Origin: Xestospongia muta
Lineage: Eukaryota; Porifera; Demospongiae; Haplosclerida; Petrosiidae
Direction of reading: 5' to 3'
NCBI GenBank assembly: GCA_963693285.1
Contig: OY848930.1
Coordinates: 2,294,001-2,358,000, forward strand
DNA length: 64,000 bases
The notes under the pieces were generated by a model. The model was not told the origin of the DNA, did no database searches, and worked only from the letters and a program-made list of their open reading frames with translations. The position numbers and the translations under genes were made by a program. Each line of letters begins with the position of its first letter. The stretch's first letter is position 1. This document shows positions 39,441-52,999 of this stretch, piece after piece.

Positions 39441-41770
39441 AACAATGTAGATAAGGAACTCAGAAGTAAGAGGAAAAACACATCATTAAGATGATTTTTA
39501 TCTTGAACATTGACTTAAAATACTGTGGAAGATTGCCATGTCATTATAGTCCATCACATGCAAGTATAAAAGTAAGCTAATTTTTTTTCTGCTGCAAAAG
39601 TATCGTTAGTGATATTTTCATAGACAACTAAAAATTACATTGTTCATTAGCTTTTCACTACCAAACTCTTCCTAAGTGTCAGTACATATATAAAATGACT
39701 AACATCTCATTAAAAGTTCTTATAGGGTATATTATAGTAGTATTTTTAAGTTTTGCCCAATCATCAATGTACTGATTGTCCATGAAGTTGTTAAATACCT
39801 CAAGAATCCCCTATAGTGCAATTATATTCTCAAATCAACATTTGACAGTTATATGTGTATTGAACATTAGATATATCATGGCGCATTGGTTTATATGCAT
39901 TATATAAACCACTTGCTAATTTTCTGAACAAAATGGTGAACAGATTAGTCATGATGAATTTCATTATCAATATCACGGTTTATTTTTTGTATGTATATAT
40001 ATAAAACTGCTAACTCAAAATTTTGGTAAAGATATTGCCTGAAGGCAATATGTTTTTCCTGATTAATGAAAAATATTGACATCTGCATGAACAATAATAT
40101 AATAACACACACACATGTTTATACAATTAACTGCATACATATATGTGTCTATTATGTATATAACTTACTAATTTATATACAGGACCATTTAATAACAAAC
40201 AAACACTTAATCCAGACTATTGCCATCGAGATGATCTGATATAAATCTTTTCGTAATTCGTTTAGATTTTGAATCACTGGCTATTTAATTGAATTGAAAG
40301 TTCACACCATGATAATGTTAATATTAGTTAATAGTTAGTGAAAACAAACCCCAAGTTAATTTCACCTGCAGTACGTTAACATTTTGTACAGGTTGAGGAG
40401 TTCAGGGTGAGTAGAGTTTGAATAATTAATATTGGGTTAAGTGATAAGTGTTTATAATATAAATATTATGACTTATGGTTTGTGCATTCATTTAATGCAT
40501 TAATTAAGGTCAGGTCATTGATCAAGAGTGAGGGTGGGGGGAGTCAGTGTTGTGGTTGTATAGTGCCTGGTTCTATTTCTAGAGCACGTAAAACTGTAAT
40601 ACAATGTGTACATTTTTGAATCCACCAAGGCTTTCCCTATTGTTTCCCTTCATTTTTGGCATTTCTGGAATGTACATACACTAGGATGAAGACAAAATAG
40701 AAGAGATAGGTTATCTCAGAAGTTTTTTTGATTACATCCTGCCTTTTGCATATAGAGTTAAATCAAAGTTGTTGTTCATTCTTTTTACCAGGTAGGATGG
40801 TGTTTGAATTCTGTATTTTAGTAAAGTTTCATTAGAAACTTATGTTGACATTAAAGTAGTTTGACATAGTAGTACATTGATTGAGCTTTCATAAGGATGA
40901 ACAGTACATTGTCCTTGGTATTTTAAGTTTTGTAACTTAAAAAGGGATGTCGAGCCTCAACTAGCTGATGTGATGGCTCTACAAAATTATATTCATGTAT
41001 AAAGATCAAGTAACATTGTCATATGGGACAACTTGTTTCAATATTATCTTTTTCTTCTGTTATAACGATTGATTGTTCTTCATCAAGTACAGAGATACAG
41101 ATAACCCGTATATTGTAGAGATAGATACTCAAACAAGAGTTAGGATGTTTTCCCACAGTGAGTGATGTTGTGTCAATGAGATGAAGTTATATACACCCAC
41201 CCACATTTTTCCTTTGCCTAAAGATGACATAAATGTAATAAAGCATGACAACATTTTGTTGTTCTAGTGAAACATTCCAACTTTCTGGAATTGAGGAAGA
41301 TTGAAATACCTTGTTTCAAAGTGTTAACAAAGTATCCACTTGTGGACAAAAATGAATATCCAAGGGAAGTAGATAGAAAATGAATGATACATCAGGTTGA
41401 GTGGAATTGATATGAGCAAGCTTGAATACATCTTGTTGAGTGAATAGGAAACAATTAACTTTTACTTGTGATTGTGAGTCCTTTTTATGACTACAAAGCC
41501 ATAACATTCTTCCCATCTAATGCTTAAAAGGTGAATTTAGGTAATTATTATGTTATCACTCCATTGCTATAGCATGGATGTTACAATATATCTAAAAATG
41601 TACTAATTATTTGTAATATATACAATGTGATAGTGATTGAGTCCTTATAACCTAAGCAAGAGTTTAGCATTGTATAGCAGAATCTACACACGAAAACACA
41701 ATCTTTATTGTTTTATTGCACTACATCACTCATCATACTATCCATCCAACATCAAATAGTGACATTCGGG
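39441..41770. other. AT-rich interval without supported genes
   Basis: It may contain further ectodomain exons of the GPCR-like pseudogene at its left end, but I could not identify them. The remainder shows only short chance reading frames; no conserved motif or RNA gene was seen. Confidence 0.4.
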
Positions 41771-41776
41771 CTTCTA

Positions 41777-42431
41777 CCGTATATCGGCTTATTTGTGCTA
41801 TGATTTTAAACGTGCTATATAAAACATGCGTTTTTTGGGCAATGGCACATTTTAACATACGCATTAATTTGCACTCCAAATGGCCACACCAATTTTCGTT
41901 ACAACAAAGCACGTGGTGTACATGACCAGAAAATGTCAAGCATACTGAACTATTTCAAGAGAAATGCTCCACAGGATGTTGGAGAGTTTCTTTCAGATCC
42001 AACAGATTCATCGTCATCAATCATTACGCTCACAAATGATGAGGTATGTACGCTAACAGAAGCTAAGCCTAAGTGGAGAATGACGGAGCAGTAGGCTTAC
42101 TGTGAGAAGACAAGAGCTGAAATAGGCGGGTATGCTAGCACCAACAGGCGTTACTTGTCATCATAGATCAATGTTTTCACTTACATGTTCATTATGTAAA
42201 GCCACACAAAATAATAACCCCATAACATAATATTTACAATAATCTTGTGAAATTGTACAAATTTACATTTGTATGAATAAAGCTGTCTACGGTATACATC
42301 AGTAGAGGTACATTATGTAAAGCGGCACAAAATAATAACCCCATAACATAATATTTACAATAATCTTGTGAAATTGTACAAATTTACATTTGTATGAATA
42401 AAGCTGTCTACGGTATACATCAGTCGAGGTA
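41777..42431 (+). mobile_element. pogo-like element fragment with transposase N-terminus and duplicated right end
   Basis: Left end TACCGTATATCGGC at 41777; right-end sequence GTCTACGGTA (reverse complement TACCGTAGAC) at 42287-42296 and again at 42408-42417. An ATG at 41932 opens a coding stretch 'MSSILNYFKRNAP...' that resembles the N-terminal (L)xxYFKR block seen before pogo-type transposases in marine invertebrates. A frame-shifted continuation RAEIGGYAST near 42108 resembles the following 'ERAxIGKYA' block. The DDE domain is absent. The last 242 bp are a 121-bp tandem duplication. This is probably a non-autonomous, internally deleted copy; family assignment moderate. Confidence 0.5.
42190..42431. 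repeat. Two tandem copies of a 121-bp unit
   Basis: 42190-42310 and 42311-42431 differ at only three positions or so. Each carries AATAAAG and the element end GTCTACGGTA. The near-identity indicates a recent duplication. Confidence 0.9.
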
Positions 42432-43997
42432 CACAAACATGTACTATCATACAACATTGTAAGCTAATTTTTTTAAATTCTGAAATGAATAATACTTGAG
42501 ATATCAGCTTTGAGACATAACCTCATTTCACCACCAACTAAATGTAGGTTTGTTATTGTTGTATGACATTTTCAATACTTACAGGGCATCATCCATCAGA
42601 ATTCATGACAAGCAATTGGTCAGACACAGAGGGACTCTCACCAGATTTTCAATAAGGTATTCAATACTAAGTATGCTATTAAATACTTACCACTAATTAG
42701 GTAATGACTGTTATCTCCTACATGATTTTGGCCAGTCTTAGTAGTCAGCATGCTATCATTTGACAAAAAGGTTTAGTTAATATTTGCAGACTTTCATTCT
42801 TAGCACTAGTTAGATAATGACCTTGGTCTCCCATATGATGTTGGCCAGTTGGAGTAGGCATGTATGCTGTCATTTGACGAAAGGTTTATTTCACATTTGC
42901 ACACTTTCATTTTATGATTATCAATTTTATGATGTAACCATTTAATGGTTTCATCATAAAATTGATAATTGTAAATCATTAAAAAAATAATCTCTTACCA
43001 TATCAGAAATTTACACAACCATGTATCACCTTTTTTGCTCCATCTCTGAAAGGGGGAGCCTAAAATATAAATCATAAATTACTGTCCATAATAGTCAAAT
43101 AGCTATTTCATTGTACATTTTGGCTATATACTTACTAAAGGGTTGACTCTGAGCAAGCTAAGTCATCTCTAAGCAGCCACAGTTCTTTGTTTTTGGAGCT
43201 GCACGTCATGTGCTAGTCACATGATATAAGGAAGGTGGAGCTAATGCTTCTTTTAGCACATTCACAATAAAAGTAGCTACCAAGAGAGATCTCTCTCATA
43301 TCTCCTTGATTTCTCACGTGAAATGTAAATGAGAATTACTGACTATGTGTTCACAAGTGGTATTTAATTCTTCTACTTCCAGATTTGTAGTATACCAAGC
43401 GGGCATGAGATAATAACATTCAAATCTCACATTTTTTAATAAACATTATTCTGATATATCTTTTCTTAACCTACAGATTAAAACACAGCATTGTCATTAG
43501 TAGCAGTATCAGCTTATAATGGAGGTATGCAATGTCTCACATTCTTATCCCTGATCCTGTGACTTTATTGGAACTATCCAGCAATTATTATTAAGTAGTC
43601 GTCCTCTTATTATACTTCTAGATTGTATAATTTAAAGAAAGTGATCTTTGCCATTGATTAAAGCACATTCTACAAACACAACTGTAAAATATAGACATCA
43701 GAGGCGTGTACATCAATAATACTGATTAATAACTTTTGTGATTATTGTGTCAATTATAATTAGTATCTTTGTTATATTGATGTGATTTTATATTTATACT
43801 GTTTCAACTAATGTTATGCAAAAATGTTTAAACTATTGTTCGTTGGGAATGATACTTGGGATATGTGCTCAATAGTTCCTAATGCTAGGCAGTAACTCTT
43901 CTCATTGTAACAAGATGATAACATGCTTCATTACAATAGCAGGGCTCCATATATGTGTGTTAAATAAACTTACATTCAGACAGACAATGTTCATTGT
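42432..43997. other. Non-coding interval with diverged direct repeats and a hairpin
   Basis: Two ~110-bp diverged direct repeats at about 42697-42806 and 42807-42912 share GGCCAGT, ATCATTTGAC or GTCATTTGAC, and CTTTCATT words. An inverted repeat at 42915-42972 has ~28-bp arms (ATTATCAATTTTATGATG and its complement) and a one-to-two-base centre. No gene evidence. Confidence 0.6.
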
Positions 43998-44369
43998 GTG
44001 TTAGATAACATACAGGGAGTTACCTTGTTGTTACTATCACGGCACGATCTTGGTGATCAACTGGGCATGCTCAGTTCGACTAGCCACTCTAGTGGCGCCA
44101 ATGCTGTACTAGAAAATAATAAACTTAGACGCCATTACTTCATTTTAGCAACCAGTCTGTCAGATGTTACTTCTGCAGGGCTGTTTAGCAAAACAGAAAG
44201 AAGGAACTGGAGTCCATGTAGTCGAGTCATTCAGATAGTCTTCTATCCAGGAAATACTGAGACAAAGCTGTTCCTGGCTACAACAAAAATGGAAGACAGT
44301 AGTAACCAATACGGTCAGAGTAGCAGTATATATCCATGTGTGTCAGTATATTTAGCTTGTCCCACTTAG
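43998..44369 (+). CDS. Possible isolated exon or reading frame, unknown
   Basis: The frame is open for ~120 codons with more balanced composition than the surrounding DNA. It is preceded by ACATACAG (possible acceptor at 44013) and has a possible GTCAGAG donor at 44314. The translated part (GVTLLLLSRHDLGDQLGM..., ending near KMEDSSNQY) matches no family I know. No partner exon was found, and the first ATG position is uncertain. It could equally be a chance ORF in old repeat DNA. Confidence 0.25.
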   Translation: MLDNIQGVTLLLLSRHDLGDQLGMLSSTSHSSGANAVLENNKLRRHYFILATSLSDVTSAGLFSKTERRNWSPCSRVIQIVFYPGNTETKLFLATTKMEDSSNQYGQSSSIYPCVSVYLACPT

Positions 44370-45530
44370 CTTTTCTACTCAGTGAGCTTTTATTCACTTT
44401 TAGCCCTTAATCTTAGTGCATTGGTAGTCTTGAACTAAGCCTGTCATAAAATCATTTATAAACACAATACCTGATCAGTCCTTTTCAGTGTAATATATCG
44501 AATTTTTGTTAAGCAGTATATTTGGTACAATACAGCAAGTATGAATAAAACCAGTCAAGTATCTTTATTTTGTACAAGCCTATTTCTTCTCCTTGGGTCT
44601 ATATTTGTATTAGTATCAGCTATCTCTATAGTGATGTGGGTATTTTTTTTCTGCAACATATTTCCTGATAACAGTTTGTAAGTTCACATGTTGTAGATGT
44701 AAGAGAGGTCTTTAGTTGCCTCAGGAGTGTAAGTCATATTTATGAATAATATGATATAGGTATGACCAAAACACATTATGGAACTTTATGTCCAGAAAGA
44801 AAAACTTGATTGTATTTCACTAACAGACGTTGCAAAAGACTTTATAGCAGGTCACAAATCTAGGCTCTCTCATTTTGGTAGATTTGATTAATTAACATTT
44901 TATTTTTAAAAGTTAACACCTGTAATGAAAATTAAGTGGACCAAATTTTTTTCATGGTACCTTCCTGTGTTTTGGAGTAATGTCTTCTTTAACTATGTCT
45001 CTAATGATGTTGGTGTTCTGTTTCTGCAACAAAGATGATGATCTTGGCAGTGACAACGTTTTCTGGTATGAATTTGTAAGTTCATAGATGTAATTATTAT
45101 TAATTTGATATGTTGTAGATGTAATTAATTTGTTCTCCTACAACCATATGTATATATAGTAGCTATTATATAAGATCTGATAGGATATTTTGCACAACAA
45201 AGATGTCAGCAGAAACAAAGGCTGTACTGCCTACAAAAATGAGTGACAAATTTGGTCAGAGTACTGAAATCACAAGCACATAAACATGCATGCATTAACT
45301 GCCAAGCCTTTTTCTTAGTTTTTATAAAGCTTTTAATTTAGCTTGAGTTGGTGCATACATAGACACTATATGGAACAAGCCTTGAAGTACACACATAATA
45401 CGTTTATGACTTAGCATTCTTGTTAATAGCATATAGTATAGGTCTGGTGCATGTACGGTATAGAACTTGCCTTTACAACTCAAGGGTTAACTGTTGAAAA
45501 CTACTCTATAACCAATAGCATCCTCTATAT
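44370..45530. other. Intergenic DNA with weak repeats
   Basis: Short repeated blocks around 'TTCTGCAACA' (44651, 45023) each followed by TTTGTAAGTTCA and TGTAGATGTAA suggest an old duplicated segment. No coding support. Confidence 0.4.
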
Positions 45531-45534
45531 TGTC

Positions 45535-46245
45535 TAGTCAATATTGTATTTTAAATTATTAGCTTAGAGCCAGTCTGCTGCGTATAGTACAAGTACATCC
45601 TCCCTGTTTTGCAACAAGTTCATCCATCTTGTACTAGCCTACTTTTAGTAGTGTAGTTATATAGCATTACTAGTCATAACTTGTATTATGACAAAAATTA
45701 TTATTATACATGTACATGTACTAATTTTTTACTTCTGTGTTTTAATACTGCATCTGGATTACTCTTTTATTCAATGTTCCCTAATGTAACCCTCGTATGT
45801 TGCAGTGTCAAAGCATCGAATGTAGCCAATATTTTGTTAATTGCCTAGCCAATATTTTATTATTAGTTATTAGCTTGGAACCAGTCTGCTGGCTATAGTA
45901 CAGGTATATCCTCCCTCTTTGAGTGTCTTAAGGTTAAGTTTTGCAATGTAATTGCTTACTTTTAGTAGTGTAGTTATATATCATTATTACTCATATCTTG
46001 TATTATTTAATAACATTCTCTACATAAAATGTACTAGAGTGCCTAGCCAATATTTTGTTATAAATTATTAGCTTAGAGCCAGTCTGCTGCCTGTAGTACA
46101 GGTATATCCTCCCTCTTTAGGAGTGTTAGGGTTACGTTTTGCAAGAAGTAAATCCCATTATGTAATTGGCTACTTATAGTAGTGTAGTTTATATCATTAG
46201 TAGTCGTACCTTTTATTATGAAAAGAATTATCATACAAGTATCTG
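45535..46245. repeat. Three diverged direct repeats of ~200-300 bp
   Basis: Copies start near 45535, 45842 and 46041. Each reads AGCCAATATTTT-like sequence, then ATTAGCTTAGAGCCAGTCTGCTG, the block (TATAGTACA)GGTATATCCTCCCT, and TAGTAGTGTAGTTATAT. No ORF. Confidence 0.8.
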
Positions 46246-46269
46246 TACTAATTTGTGTCTAATGTCATT

Positions 46270-46900
46270 CTCATGTTAACTGCATCTGAATGACTCTTGT
46301 ATTCAATGTCCCCTAATGTAACCCTCATTATGTCCCAGTCTTAAAATCACTGTCCCTTAATGTAACCCTCATTATGTCCTACTGTCAATGTAATCTTGCA
46401 TATATCCTTGTGTCCTACCTATTAATCTTTGTTAAGTCCACTATGTTTGCTGTGTCCAAATGACTCTTCTATCCATTATCCCCAAATGTAACACTTATTC
46501 CAGTGTCAAAGTAATCCTGTGTCCAACTGTCCATACCTATTATTGTTCGTTATATCCTATTATTGTTGTTGTTATGTCCACTGTGTTCACCTTTTCAAAC
46601 AACTCTTACATTCACTACCCCCTAATCTAACTGTCATTATATCTTTGTTTCTCCTTATTTAAGTCTACTAGATTCACTGTGTCTGAATCTACTGTACCCA
46701 TAGTAACGTGTGTCCTTTAGATATTATGTGCTAAGTCTACTATGTACACTGTGTCCAAATGACTTCTATTTGTATCCTAATTTACCCTTCAATCTATCCT
46801 TGATTGCTTTTACCTATTATTTTATAAATTCCATTATGTTCAATTGTGTCAAAACAACCATTCTATTGACTATCCCCTGATGTAACTGTCATTATATTCC
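46270..46900. repeat. Degenerate minisatellite of GTCC/ATGTCC words
   Basis: Imperfect repetition of 'CACTGTGTCCAAATGACTCTT' -like and 'CCCCTAATGTAACCCTCATTATGTCC' -like words over ~630 bp. Non-coding. Confidence 0.7.
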
Positions 46901-47673
46901 TTAGGTATCCATTTATCTCTTCAATTTTTCAATTGAACCCTATAATTTATCATGTCTGTCCATGCCAACATCCATTCATCTTTTCAAGTGATTCCTATAT
47001 GAAGATTGCTAGGCATTTATCAGTCTCTACTATTTATCAAATGGAGGAAACCTCAATTAAACAATCTTTGTTCTATGACTTCTGCATTGAGGTAGCCATA
47101 ATATTAATGTCGTTCAATGCATGTAGGTTTACATACCCAGTATTAATCATTTTAGATTAATTAGTACTGCATTGACAATACATTTTAGTTGGTAGCCTAA
47201 TGCTTTCTCTATTCTTTTATTCCTTTACAGTACAACTCTGCTGTGAATACTATCAAAATGTCTTTAATTCTGTCCTTGTAAGTAGACTGAATGGGTGGAT
47301 AGATCACAAGCATATGAATATATAGTACCTGTACAATGTATCTTTGATAGCTATGTATCAATCCATTTATTCAATTATTTAACATGTCTGTCCATGCTTC
47401 CTGAATCCATCCATCTATCTTTTCAAGTGATTCCTATATGAATATTGTTAGGCATACATCAGTCTCTACTATTTATCATGGAGGAAACCTCAATTAAACA
47501 GTCTTTGTTCTATGACTTCTGCATTGAGGTAGCCATAATATCAATGTAGTTCAATGCATGTAGGTTTATGTAATATTGTGTTATTATGTATGTGGTATGA
47601 ATATGATTATTGTTCCTGTCCCACAATAACTTATACTGTGTATGTCTAATATGTTGAACTAAAATCAATTTAT

Positions 47674-48700
47674 CACATATTGACAATGAGGCCAGATTTG
47701 TCAGTAGTCACTAATGAAGAGGAGTGGTTGACATATGTGGAACACTTTCAACAATATTGTATGGCTAATGATATCATTGAGGACAAGAAATTGGTGGTTT
47801 TATTTAGTGTTTGTGTTCCGTTGACATACAAACTAATCAAGAATTTGGCATCGCCTAGAAATCCATCTGATTTATCCTTTGATTCAGTTGATTTGGTGTA
47901 GGAGGATTATAGACCCAAGTCTACAGTAACTGTCCAACATTTTAATGAGACAATAGCAACATTTGTAGCTTGTGAAGTGCTTGTGAGCCATCAAGGGAAT
48001 CAAAAGAAATTACCATTACTTATTGTGGAGTCTGAAGGAGCTAATCTACTTGGAAGAGACTGGTTGATGAAGTTGAAACTGGATTGGCACATGGTAAATC
48101 AGATCAGAATGAAAAAAAGAGTTAACAACACTCGTGGAAAGACACTAATGAACTAGGTACCATCAAAGGTGTATCTGCCAGCATCATAATAGAAGAAGGA
48201 GACACTCCAAAATTTTGTCGTCCACACCCAGTACCAATTGCACTCTGTTCAAAGGTAGATAAGAAACTCTAAAGACTAAAGTCTATAGGAGTACTGGAAA
48301 AAGTGGAATTTGCAGACTGGGCAGCACCCATTGTTCCAGTATTGAAGGATGATGGTAATGTTTGAATTTGTGGTGATAAAATGACCATTAATAAAACATC
48401 AAAAGTGGACCTGTATCCACTCTCGAGAGTGGATGAGCTTTTCACAGCAATGTCCGGTGAAGTGTTTTTTTCAAAGTTAGACGTAACACATGTGTATCTT
48501 CAACTACAATCATAAAGACAGTATGTCACAATAAACACCCACAGAGTACTCAATAAATACACAAGTTTACCGTTTGGAACCAACTGTTAATTTATGTATA
48601 TCCACTCAAAGAAGGAATTTACCAGACTGGTATCATAATACTATTTAATTTGGTTTTAAATGTGCAAGTTTTTTTCTAAGCGGGGAAGGAATGTAATAAG
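47674..48700 (+). mobile_element. Gypsy-type retrotransposon fragment 1 (gag, protease edge, RT, 3' end; deleted)
   Basis: gag N-terminus from ~47683 (EEEWLTYVEHFQQYCMANDI), interrupted by TAG at 47899. An abrupt join near 47972 leads to the pol segment with LLGRDWLMKLKLDW. Reverse-transcriptase N-terminal half follows near 48160-48590 (KVDLYPLSRVDELFTAMSG) with several stops. It then jumps to the element's 3' end (RRNLPDWYHNTI) and purine tract GGGGAAGGAA at 48683, followed by an LTR-like TGTAATAAGTGTTATTA. Internally deleted and inactive. Confidence 0.8.
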
Positions 48701-49337
48701 TGTTATTAAGTATGTGTTATGAATATTATTATTGTTATTGTCCCACCATAACATGATATTGTGTATGTTATAAGTGTCTAATGTGTTATTGTCTTTTACA
48801 GTTGGTACAACTTACAATGAAGAATGTTCTAAACTCTGATGTAAATATTATCAATATCTGTTCAATATTTGTCCTGGTAAGGAGAGTGAATGTCTGGATA
48901 GATTGCTGAGCATATGAATAGATGCCACAAGTATAATGTATCATTTAAAAGCTATGTATCAATCCACTATCATGTCTTGTCATTACATCCATCCATTTAT
49001 CATTTAACAGATGCCATTATGAATATATTATGAGATTTAGCAGTCTTGACTATTATCAAATCATGGAACCCTCAATTAAGCAGACTCTATTCATGTTCCA
49101 CAACTGGTCATGTAAATTGTTCTTTGTTCTATGACTTCTGCTTTGAGGTAACCATAATATTAATGTAGTTCAATGCATGTAAGTATACATACCCAGTGTT
49201 AACTACTTTAGATTGATTAATACTGCATTGACAATACATTTTAGTTGGTAGTCTAATGCTTTCTCTATTCCTTTTGTTTCTTTACAGTGTATTTTGATAG
49301 CTATGTATCAATCCATTTATTCAATTATTTATCATAT

Positions 49338-51745
49338 CTAAATTTTGTCGTCCAGGCCCAGTACCGATTGTTCCAGTATTGAAGGATGATGAGAATGTTT
49401 GAATTTGTGGTGATTATAAGATGACCATCAATAAAACATCAAAAGTGGACCTGTATCCACTCTCGATAGTGGATTACCTTTTCACAGCAATGTCCGGTGA
49501 AGTGTCCTTTACAAAGTTAGACTTATCACATGTGTATCTCCAACTACAATCATCAAGGCAGTATGTCAATAAACACCCACAGAGTACTCTATAGATACAC
49601 AATGTTACCGTTTGGAGTGTCGTCAGCACCAGGCATTTTTCAATTAGTCATGGATAACCTCCTGCAAGCGATGACACATGTTGTGGCATACTTTGACGAC
49701 ATATTGATCTCTGGTAGGTCAGAACAAGAACATCTCGATAACCTAGAACGTGTTTTCAAGAAATTTTTGGAAGCAGGAATGCGTCTAAAGAGTGAGATAT
49801 GTCAATTCATGCTGCCAGAAGTGGATTATCTGGGACATCGAATCACAAAAGAAGGTATCAAACCAACGGACAAAAAGGTCAGGGCAATCACGCATGCACA
49901 TACACCCAACAATGTATTTGAGTTGAGATCATTTTGGGGCTTATTAATTTTTACAATAAATTCTTACCAAACCCTTCTTCTGCTTTGAGTCCCTTATATC
50001 AGGTACTCCATAAGTCGAGAAGATGGCAGTGGAGGAAAGACCAAGATAAGATAGAGTGTTTACAGAAGCCAAGTTGTTGTTAAAGTACCCTGCCTATTAA
50101 CTCATTATGACTGGAGCAAACACCTCACCCTCACATGTGATGCTTCACCCTATGGGATAGGAGTGGTACTGTCATGTAAGTTAGACAATGTGATGAAAAA
50201 CCCATAGCATATGCTAAATATAGCAGAATTGAAGTATGCTCAGATCAACAAGGAGTCGGTCGCCATTATTTTTGGTATAACTAAATTTCATAAGTACCTT
50301 GTGGGTCACAAATTTACTATTTATACAGATCATAAGCCTTTAATATATCTATTTGGAGAAAACAAAGGCATTCTTATGACAGCATCCAGATGGGGTTTTT
50401 AGCAGCTATGAGTATTTGGTTCAGTAAAAACCTGGGAAGGAGTTGGCGAATGCGTATGGACTCACCCATCTTCCATTGTCGAACATGGGTCAAGAGATTC
50501 CACAACAACGGAGCTAATTAATCTATCAAGAGTGAGGCAGGTGATAAGACACGGGTAGGAAGATAATGTTGAAGGAGATGTAGACTTGAAGCCATATGTA
50601 AGGCATAATTTGGAGCTAAACGTATTAGACAACTGTATCCTGTTTGGATCTCATGTGGTTGTTCGACCATATTGCAGAAAGATGGTCTTAGATGAACTTC
50701 ATCTATGTCACCCGGGAATATTAAGAACGAAGGCATTGCCAAGGTCATATGTTTAGTGCCCAAGTATGGATGCTGACATTGAAAGGAATGTAGGGAGTGT
50801 CATGTATGTCAATCTAATAGGAACTCTTCAGCATCAGCACCACTACATCTGTGGGAGTATCCAACAACCCCTTAGAGCCGGATTTACATTGACCATGTGG
50901 GTCCAGTTTTAGGTCATACGTTACTAATTGTGGTGGATGGTTATTCGAAACAGAGAGACGATGCCTGTAAACTCGAAATCATCAGCAGATGCGATTGAGA
51001 AGCTCCAACAGTTGTTTTCAAATTTTGGAATACCTGACAAAGTGGTTTCTAATAATGGTACAAAATTTTCTAGTTGTGAATTTAAAGAATTTATGGACAA
51101 CAATGTCATTGTCCACACAGTTGCACCTTATCCATCTAGCAATGGCCAAGCAGAAAGAGCAGTACAAAGGTGTCAAACGTAGAAACAGAACCAGACTGAT
51201 GGAACTGTGAACATGAAGATTTTTTAGTTATCGTAATACACCCCAGAGTGTAACAGAACACTCACCTGCTGAGTTAATGTTTGGTTGTAAGCTAAAATTG
51301 TGGTTAGATCAGTTACACCCAGACTTCAACAGAAAAGTTCAAGCAAAAATGATTAGGAAAAAAGAGTGTTATGATAGAGGTACTAAGTTATGCAAGTTTA
51401 AGATTGGAGATAACGTGTACCTGAAGAATTTTCATAGGGAGACCAATGGCTACCTGGAGTAATGTCAAGTAAACGGCCTGGCATCTTATGTAGTTAGGTT
51501 GACTGATGGGATGAGAGTTAAAACATCATGTAGATCATCTTGTTGGGATGGAGAAGAAAAAAAAGCTCAGACCAACACCAGTTACTCAGACTGATCCAGT
51601 TAATTACAATTCAATTCAGATGGGAGTCGAATTCACTGAACCTCGATTAAATCAACCAACTGTTAATTTACATAGATCCACTTGTCGAAGGAATTTACCT
51701 GACTGGTATCATAATACTATTTCATTTCGTTTTAAATTTGCAACG
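49338..51745 (+). mobile_element. Gypsy-type retrotransposon fragment 2 (RT, RNase H, integrase)
   Basis: The longest pol relic. RT includes an open 152-codon stretch with LPFGVSSAPGIFQ and the catalytic YFDDIL at ~49690-49710, then the RNase H region with 'KYAQINKESVAIIFGI' and 'YTDHKPLIYLFG' (50225-50360). The integrase H2C2-like region near 50640-50760 is followed by the core with SNGQAERAVQ near 51140-51165 and the C-terminal region ending near 51720. Several stops and shifts separate these blocks. No complete LTR pair was found around it. Confidence 0.82.
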
Positions 51746-52999
51746 TGTTATTAAGTATGTTATGAATATGATTATTGTTCCAGTCCCACCTTAACTTGAT
51801 ATCGTGTATGTTATAAATGTCTAATGTGTTGTATTAAAAACATGTTCTATATCTCTGTGACTCAAGTTATCAGAGTTTACATACCCAGTATTATTAGTAT
51901 TGTATCGACAATCCATTATAGTTGGTAGCCTAATTCTTTCTCTATTCTTATTGTTCTTTTACAGTTGGTACAACTTACAATGAAGAATGCTCCAAACTCT
52001 GCAGTAAATACTATCAATATCTGTTCAATATTTGTCCTGGTAAGGAGAGTGAATGTCTGGATAGATTGCTGAGCATATGAAGAGATGGCAGAAGTATAAT
52101 GTATCATTTAGGAGCTATGTATCAATCTATTTATTCAAGTATTGCATCCATCCATTTATCTTTTAACAGATACCATTATGAATATATCTTGAGATTATCA
52201 AATGGTGGAAACCACAATTAAACAGACTCTATTTATGTTCCACAACTGGTCATGTAATTGTTCTTTGTTCTATGTTCTATGACTTCTGCTTTGAGGTAAC
52301 CATAATATTAATGTAGTTCAATGCATGTAAGTATACGTACCCAGTGTTAACTACTTTATATTGATTAGTAATGTACCCATTGTTAACTACTTTAGATTGA
52401 TTAATACTGCATTGAAAATACATTTTAGTTGGTAGCCTGAAGCTTTCTCTATTCCTTTCGTTTCTTTACAGTGTATTTTGATAGCTATGTATCAATCCAT
52501 TTATTCATTTATTTATCATATCTGTCTATGCATCCATCTATTTAGCTTTTCAAGTGATTCTTATATGAAGATTGCAAGGAATTTATCAGTCTCTACTATT
52601 TATCAAATGGAGGAAACATCAACTAAACAGTTTTTTTCTATGACTTCTGCATTGAGCTAGCCGTAATATTATTGTAGTTCAATGCATGTAGGTTTACATA
52701 CCCAGTATTAATAATTTTAGATTGATTAGTACTGCATCAAAAGTTTGTAGCCTAATTCTTTCTATATTCTTATTGTTCTTTTACAGTTGGTACTTACAAT
52801 GAAGAATGCTCCAAAAACTCTGCCATAAATACTATCATTATCTGTTCAATGTTTGTCCTGGTAAGGAGAGTGAAAGTCTGGATACATTGGTGAGCATATA
52901 AATAGATGGCGCAAGTATAATTCATCATTTGAGAACCATGTATCAATCCATTTATTCAACTATTTATCATGTCTGTCCACGCATCCATCCATTTTTGAA

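Noticed and set aside
47000..47095. Second exon of the Cys-rich unit (ARHLSVSTIYQMEETS segment)
   Set aside because: It is open in several copies, but the acceptor is AAGTG or ACTG in most copies and frames differ, so I did not annotate it as an exon.
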